Source of the DNA: Clostridia bacterium
GTDB lineage: Bacteria; Bacillota_A; Clostridia; Oscillospirales; Acutalibacteraceae
Reading direction: 5' to 3'
Length of the DNA stretch: 8,130 bases
Assembly: GCA_017445685.1 (NCBI GenBank)
Contig: JAFSTS010000273.1
Location: 1 to 8,130, forward strand
Below the pieces are notes generated by a model, which made no database searches, was not told where the DNA came from, and saw only the letters and a list, made by a program, of their open reading frames with translations. This document shows, piece by piece, positions 4,629 through 8,130 of the stretch (its first letter is position 1; the number at the start of each line of letters is the position of its first letter). The position numbers and the translations under genes were made by a program.

Positions 4629-6557
4629 ATGGTAAAGACAAAAATGACAAAAAGAATCCTATGCGTTTTGTTGTCGCTGATCTTTGTTGCTTCGGCATTT
4701 ATGGGATTACAGATGACCGCTGAAGGCGCAACAAACCCTTACAATTATTATGCAAAAGACGCCAGCGGAAACTGGGCGAACTGTACTTGGTGGGCGTGGC
4801 AGTTGGCTTACGACAACACAGGTGTGGCTCTCCCTGGATGGGGAAATGCGGGAACTTGGTATAACAGCGCAAGAAACGCAGGATATTCCTGCGGAACTAC
4901 GCCTGCCGTCAACTCAATAGCTGTCAAAAGCAGTGGAACGTACGGACACGTTCAGTTTGTAACCGCCGTATCCGGCAGTCAGATTTATGTTAAGGAGGGA
5001 GGATATAGAGGTACGTCCAATGGTTATCATGAAGGATGGACTTCAACAAGCGGGGTAATAGGATATATTTATCTTAAATCAAGCGATACAACTCCGCCAG
5101 CCGTGGACGACCTTCATGTTGGAGAATTCTTTGACAGTCAATTTACCGTAATGGCACACGTTACTGATGTAAATGGAATAAAATCCGTACGCTACGCAGT
5201 TTGGACGGAAAAAGACGGACAGGATGATCTGATTTGGTACGAAGGACATGACACCGACGGCAACGGGTATTTTTGGACACATATAAAATATTCTGAACAT
5301 AATAACGAAAAAGGAAAATACATAATTCATATTTATGCCTATGACACAGCCGGAAATCTTACGAAGCTTGGAATTACTTTCAACCATGGTTCAGAAATGA
5401 AATCGGGTTATGCGCGCACTATTCCCGATGGCGATTATGTTATTGCAAGCGCAGTAGGAAATTACTATCTGGACATTTACGGTACAGAACTTCCTGCGGC
5501 AGAAGGTAGACAGATAGACATATGTCAAAAAACAGGTGCTTGGACGAACATAGGTATTTTTGAAATATGGACTTTGAAGTATAATTCCGACGGTTTTTAC
5601 AGTATTTATCAAAAAGGGACGAGCGTTTCACTTGATGTTCCTAATGCAACGGTATGTAGTAAAACAAAACTGCAAACCCATAACGCAAATGGATCAACAG
5701 CACAGAAATTTGCAATTTCAAAGATAGATAGCGGTAATTACAGGATACAAGCCAAGTGTAGCGGTCTCTCTTTAGACGTTTATGAAAGACAAGCCGTAAC
5801 AGGTACTCCAGTTATTCAAGACGAGTGGCATGGTGGAACAAATCAGCAGTGGTACTTTATCCCATATAAACCGTCAGTTTCATCGTCGGACAAAGTTGCT
5901 TCAACCGTATATAACGGTCACGAATATACCCTATACAAAAAACTGATGACATGGAACGATGCAAGGGATTGGTGCAAAAATCAGGGCGGCAACCTCGTGA
6001 CGATCACATCTTCCGGCGAACAATCGGCAGTTGAATCACTTATGACCAAAGCGTCAAATTGGATATGGCTCGGCGCAACAGACGAAGCAAGCGAAGGCAC
6101 ATGGAAATGGGTTACGGGAGAATCGTTTACCTATTCCAAGTGGGGAGGCGGACAACCTGACAATACGGGGAACGAAGATTATATGCATCTGTATTTGGAC
6201 GGAAAATGGAACGATATTCCCGACTACGACGGACGATGCGAATACTTCATTCTCGAAAAAACGCATACCCACACTTCCAACAGCGGTACGATAACAACAC
6301 AGCCGACTTGTACTCAGACGGGTGTTAAGACATACAAATGTACAACTTGCGGAGCAACGGTAAAAACCGAAACAGTTTCTGCTCTCGGTCATACCGAACC
6401 CGACGGAAATGGCAACTGCACACGTTGCGGCGCACACATTAAAGACATTGTAAACCCCGATGCTTGTCCCTATTGCGGACAAGTCCACGACGGAATATTC
6501 GGCAGGATAGTAGCGTTTTTCCACAAAGTGATTTATTTGATAGATCAATTGTTCTGA
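4629..6557 (+). CDS. Secreted CHAP amidase with GBS_Bsp-like, ricin-type and C-type lectin domains and a CxxC tail
   Basis: A 642-residue exported protein. ATG at 4629 follows AAGGAGA (4614-4620) by eight bases; the frame is open upstream, but a TTG at 4494 would be the -35 box. Order: signal peptide (basic 3-9, hydrophobic 10-27, cleavage near 31-34); CHAP domain about 36-150 with predicted Cys52 (NCTWW), His107 (GHVQFV) and Glu123; GBS_Bsp-like domain about 156-252; ricin-type beta-trefoil about 262-412; C-type lectin domain about 422-544 with galactose-type QPD (509-511) and WND (527-529) calcium/sugar motifs but few of the canonical cysteines; a Cys-pair tail (571/574, 597/600, 613/616) ending in an aromatic-rich amphipathic segment. 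CHAP enzymes cleave peptidoglycan amide or peptide bonds; the lectin domains probably target a glycan. No cell-wall sorting motif (LPXTG) is seen. Probably controlled by the divergent XRE protein. Confidence 0.9.
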   Translation: MVKTKMTKRILCVLLSLIFVASAFMGLQMTAEGATNPYNYYAKDASGNWANCTWWAWQLAYDNTGVALPGWGNAGTWYNSARNAGYSCGTTPAVNSIAVKSSGTYGHVQFVTAVSGSQIYVKEGGYRGTSNGYHEGWTSTSGVIGYIYLKSSDTTPPAVDDLHVGEFFDSQFTVMAHVTDVNGIKSVRYAVWTEKDGQDDLIWYEGHDTDGNGYFWTHIKYSEHNNEKGKYIIHIYAYDTAGNLTKLGITFNHGSEMKSGYARTIPDGDYVIASAVGNYYLDIYGTELPAAEGRQIDICQKTGAWTNIGIFEIWTLKYNSDGFYSIYQKGTSVSLDVPNATVCSKTKLQTHNANGSTAQKFAISKIDSGNYRIQAKCSGLSLDVYERQAVTGTPVIQDEWHGGTNQQWYFIPYKPSVSSSDKVASTVYNGHEYTLYKKLMTWNDARDWCKNQGGNLVTITSSGEQSAVESLMTKASNWIWLGATDEASEGTWKWVTGESFTYSKWGGGQPDNTGNEDYMHLYLDGKWNDIPDYDGRCEYFILEKTHTHTSNSGTITTQPTCTQTGVKTYKCTTCGATVKTETVSALGHTEPDGNGNCTRCGAHIKDIVNPDACPYCGQVHDGIFGRIVAFFHKVIYLIDQLF

Positions 6558-6584
6558 CAAGAGAAAAGAGTTATCATATACATC

Positions 6585-6612
6585 GGCTCTCCTGAAAATG
6601 GGGAGCCTTTTT
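6585..6612 (+). terminator. Intrinsic terminator of the CHAP/lectin gene
   Basis: GGCTCTCC (6585-6592) pairs with GGGGAGCC (6600-6607), with one G-T wobble, around a seven-base loop, followed by T5. It lies 28 bp after the stop codon. Confidence 0.9.
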
Positions 6613-6683
6613 AAGCCGTATAAATGATTATCTGACAGCATGATTGATGAATCAGATTAAACTTGTTGAAACGCTTTTTCTGT

Positions 6684-6708
6684 TGTAGGGGCGGATATCA
6701 TCCGCCCG
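6684..6708 (-). repeat. REP-like palindrome, copy 2 (inverted)
   Basis: This is the reverse complement of the unit at 3610-3636, beginning TGTAGGGGCGGAT. With copy 3 it brackets a stretch of 94 bp of unrecognised AT-rich sequence, in which no gene is seen. Confidence 0.85.
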
Positions 6709-6802
6709 CAAATGACAGGAAAATACTGTTTGATACACAAAAAATGTTTTAGTTTTCTACTTTCAAGTAAGTGATAATAATATGCGAATTACTGCCGTTA
6801 CC

Positions 6803-6828
6803 CACGGGCGGATGATATCCGCCCCTAC
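6803..6828 (+). repeat. REP-like palindrome, copy 3
   Basis: Same orientation as the copy at 3610, with the identical 19-bp hairpin core followed by CTAC. Copies 2 and 3 form an inverted pair whose outer ends both read GTAGGGGCGG inward, so the 145-bp segment 6684-6828 has the layout of a small terminal-inverted-repeat unit. Confidence 0.85.
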
Positions 6829-6887
6829 TTGGTTTGATATGCAGAAAAACGAAAAATCTGATTATAATTTCATGGCTATAAGCGCAA

Positions 6888-6918
6888 AAAAGACTTCCGT
6901 TTTTGAAGGAAGTCTTTT
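6888..6918. terminator. Bidirectional intrinsic terminator
   Basis: AAAAGACTTCC (6888-6898) and GGAAGTCTTTT (6908-6918) form a perfect 11-bp stem with a nine-base loop, with A-rich and T-rich flanks serving both strands. It insulates the plus-strand module from the minus-strand oxidoreductase. Confidence 0.8.
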
Positions 6919-6947
6919 CGCTACAGGTCGTCTGCTCATTTCCGGCT

Positions 6948-6982
6948 AAAAAACAAAAATGCTCCTGCCGAAAAGCAGGAGC
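6948..6982 (-). terminator. Intrinsic terminator of the FAD oxidoreductase gene
   Basis: On the minus strand the perfect stem GCTCCTGC/GCAGGAGC (6982-6975 and 6968-6961), with a six-base loop, is followed by ATTTTTGTTTTTT. It lies about 14 bp after the stop codon at 6997. Confidence 0.9.
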
Positions 6983-6996
6983 TTTTACATACCTTC

Positions 6997-8130
6997 TTAT
7001 TTCGCGTTTTTGTAATCTATCAGCAGTCTGACGGCTTTCGGGATAACGCTTGGGGTGCGTATGAATCCGAAGACACGGCGCAGAGTTTCTTTGAAAGTAT
7101 ATTCTCCGCCGCCGAAATCTTTTTGAGTCAGAATACCTCTGTGAAGCATTTTGTCAAAAAGCTCAGCGCCTGCGTTCAAAAGGAAATTTTTTTCCGCGTC
7201 GCTTTTCTTTCGGGAATTTCCGATCTTTTTGAAATACTCGTTTTCATATTTTTTCAGAGATTCTTCGCTGAAATCGCCGTCACCAATGTTTATTACAGTC
7301 TCAGCGAGGATTTTTCCTGCGCGCATACTTATCGTCATTCCCGACCCGGACAGAGGCTCGACCATCGCCGCGCTGTCGCCGACGGCGGCATAACCGCTGC
7401 ACACAAATTTTCCCAAAGCCTTTCGGACGGGGATACGGCAGATTTTTCCGCCTCGAAGGAGATTATCGGAAAGACAGTCGAAATCTTTTTTGAAGTCGCT
7501 TAATGCCTCGTCTATGTCCTTTTGAGTCAGCTTTCCGAAATTGCCGACAAGCACGTCAACGCAGTCATTTTCCGTGATCAACCAATCCATACCTTTCCTG
7601 CCGCAATGGTAAAAGAAAATCGAATATTTCGGTGAAGTAAAATAGCCGCTTTTTCTTTTAAAAATTGCCCGGTAGGCTGTGAAAATCTCGCTGTCTTGGA
7701 ACTCCCGTTGAATCCCAGAGCTTTCGGGCAGACTTTTGCGGACAGGGGAATCTGCTCCGGCTGAATCGATCACAAGGTCGCCGTAGACGATTTCAGAAAT
7801 ATCGGGATAGGCGATTTCAAGTCCTGCAACCTTATTGTCTTCAATAACAGCGCGAATTACATTGACGCCGAAAACAAGCTTTACTCCGCTTTTTTCCGCG
7901 GCAGAGAGCAGATGGTTGAGGACATCTTTTCGCTCAATGCTTACGCACGGACTGTCCGGGGCAAAATTATGGACAAGCTTTATATCTTTTCCCGGCCCGA
8001 AAAAAGCCGTGTCGTAAAAATAATCGACATTACAGTCGGGCTCATCAAGACCGGCTGAACTAAAGGTGGAGACATCGACAAAGTCGCGCCAGTCGTACCC
8101 CATGTTTTCACGATCGTTTTTTTCATAAAC
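6997..8130 (-). CDS. FAD-dependent oxidoreductase, geranylgeranyl-reductase/FixC-like, 5' part missing
   Basis: The frame is open to the right edge, so 377 residues are visible and the N-terminus, including the expected GxGxxG FAD motif, lies outside; the in-frame ATG at 8103 is probably internal. Visible family features (numbering from the edge) are SIERKDVLNHLL at 64-75, the GDLVIDSAGADSPVRKSL block at about 117-134 matching the FAD-contacting D-x-x-G-x-x-S region, and the second FAD motif VGDSAAMVEPLSGSGM at 250-265, followed by an AGKILAE helix. Proteins of this group act as flavoprotein monooxygenases or isoprenoid/lipid reductases; the substrate here cannot be told. It is followed by its own terminator and does not appear linked to the plus-strand module. 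Confidence 0.85.
   Translation of the reverse strand, partial: VYEKNDRENMGYDWRDFVDVSTFSSAGLDEPDCNVDYFYDTAFFGPGKDIKLVHNFAPDSPCVSIERKDVLNHLLSAAEKSGVKLVFGVNVIRAVIEDNKVAGLEIAYPDISEIVYGDLVIDSAGADSPVRKSLPESSGIQREFQDSEIFTAYRAIFKRKSGYFTSPKYSIFFYHCGRKGMDWLITENDCVDVLVGNFGKLTQKDIDEALSDFKKDFDCLSDNLLRGGKICRIPVRKALGKFVCSGYAAVGDSAAMVEPLSGSGMTISMRAGKILAETVINIGDGDFSEESLKKYENEYFKKIGNSRKKSDAEKNFLLNAGAELFDKMLHRGILTQKDFGGGEYTFKETLRRVFGFIRTPSVIPKAVRLLIDYKNAK

Noticed and set aside
6054..6641. A 195-codon open frame antisense to the end of the CHAP/lectin gene
   Set aside because: It has no recognisable motif or convincing ribosome binding site and covers the well-supported lectin domain and the terminator.

Overview
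The window looks like a chromosomal segment from a low-to-moderate GC Gram-positive bacterium, most likely a gut-associated member of the Clostridia (Oscillospirales/Eubacteriales-like). This rests on sigma-A type promoters, strong Shine-Dalgarno sites, a large secreted protein ending in the CxxC-rich tail often seen in this group, and dense short palindromic repeats between genes. The taxon is an inference; no rRNA or other marker is present.

Layout. Positions 1-1734 (minus strand) hold an operon: a membrane-anchored VanY-type peptidase-family protein (GTG start at 1662, promoter 1706-1734), then the first 245 codons of mnmG, which runs off the left edge. The mnmG Shine-Dalgarno overlaps the stop codon of the upstream gene. 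Divergently, argG (1930-3168) has its own promoter and a leader rich in dyad symmetry. Positions 3169-3800 hold no credible gene but a nest of repeats: a direct repeat pair, a MITE-like inverted-repeat element, a REP-like palindrome and then a terminator.

The central part (3808-6612) is the most interesting. It has two successive modules of the same design: a small XRE-family repressor on the minus strand, a divergent promoter region filled with dyad operators, and a plus-strand gene beginning with a signal-peptide-like sequence. In module 1 three near-identical operators (core TAGATAAAWTTTATCTA) cover two divergent promoters whose -35 boxes overlap, and the plus-strand product is only a 23-residue (or 19-residue) hydrophobic peptide. 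In module 2 two 19-bp TGACA-N9-TGTCA dyads flank a strong promoter for a 642-residue secreted protein: CHAP amidase, GBS_Bsp-like domain, ricin-type beta-trefoil, C-type lectin and a CxxC tail. The micro-ORF may be a decayed relic of a similar effector or a genuine small membrane peptide.

Positions 6613-6996 hold an inverted pair of the same REP-like palindrome found left of the modules, then two terminators. From 6997 to the right edge (minus strand) lies a 5'-truncated FAD-dependent oxidoreductase of the geranylgeranyl-reductase/FixC type. Overall, an accessory, repressor-controlled secreted-lectin/lysin locus lies between housekeeping genes and is bordered by repeats.
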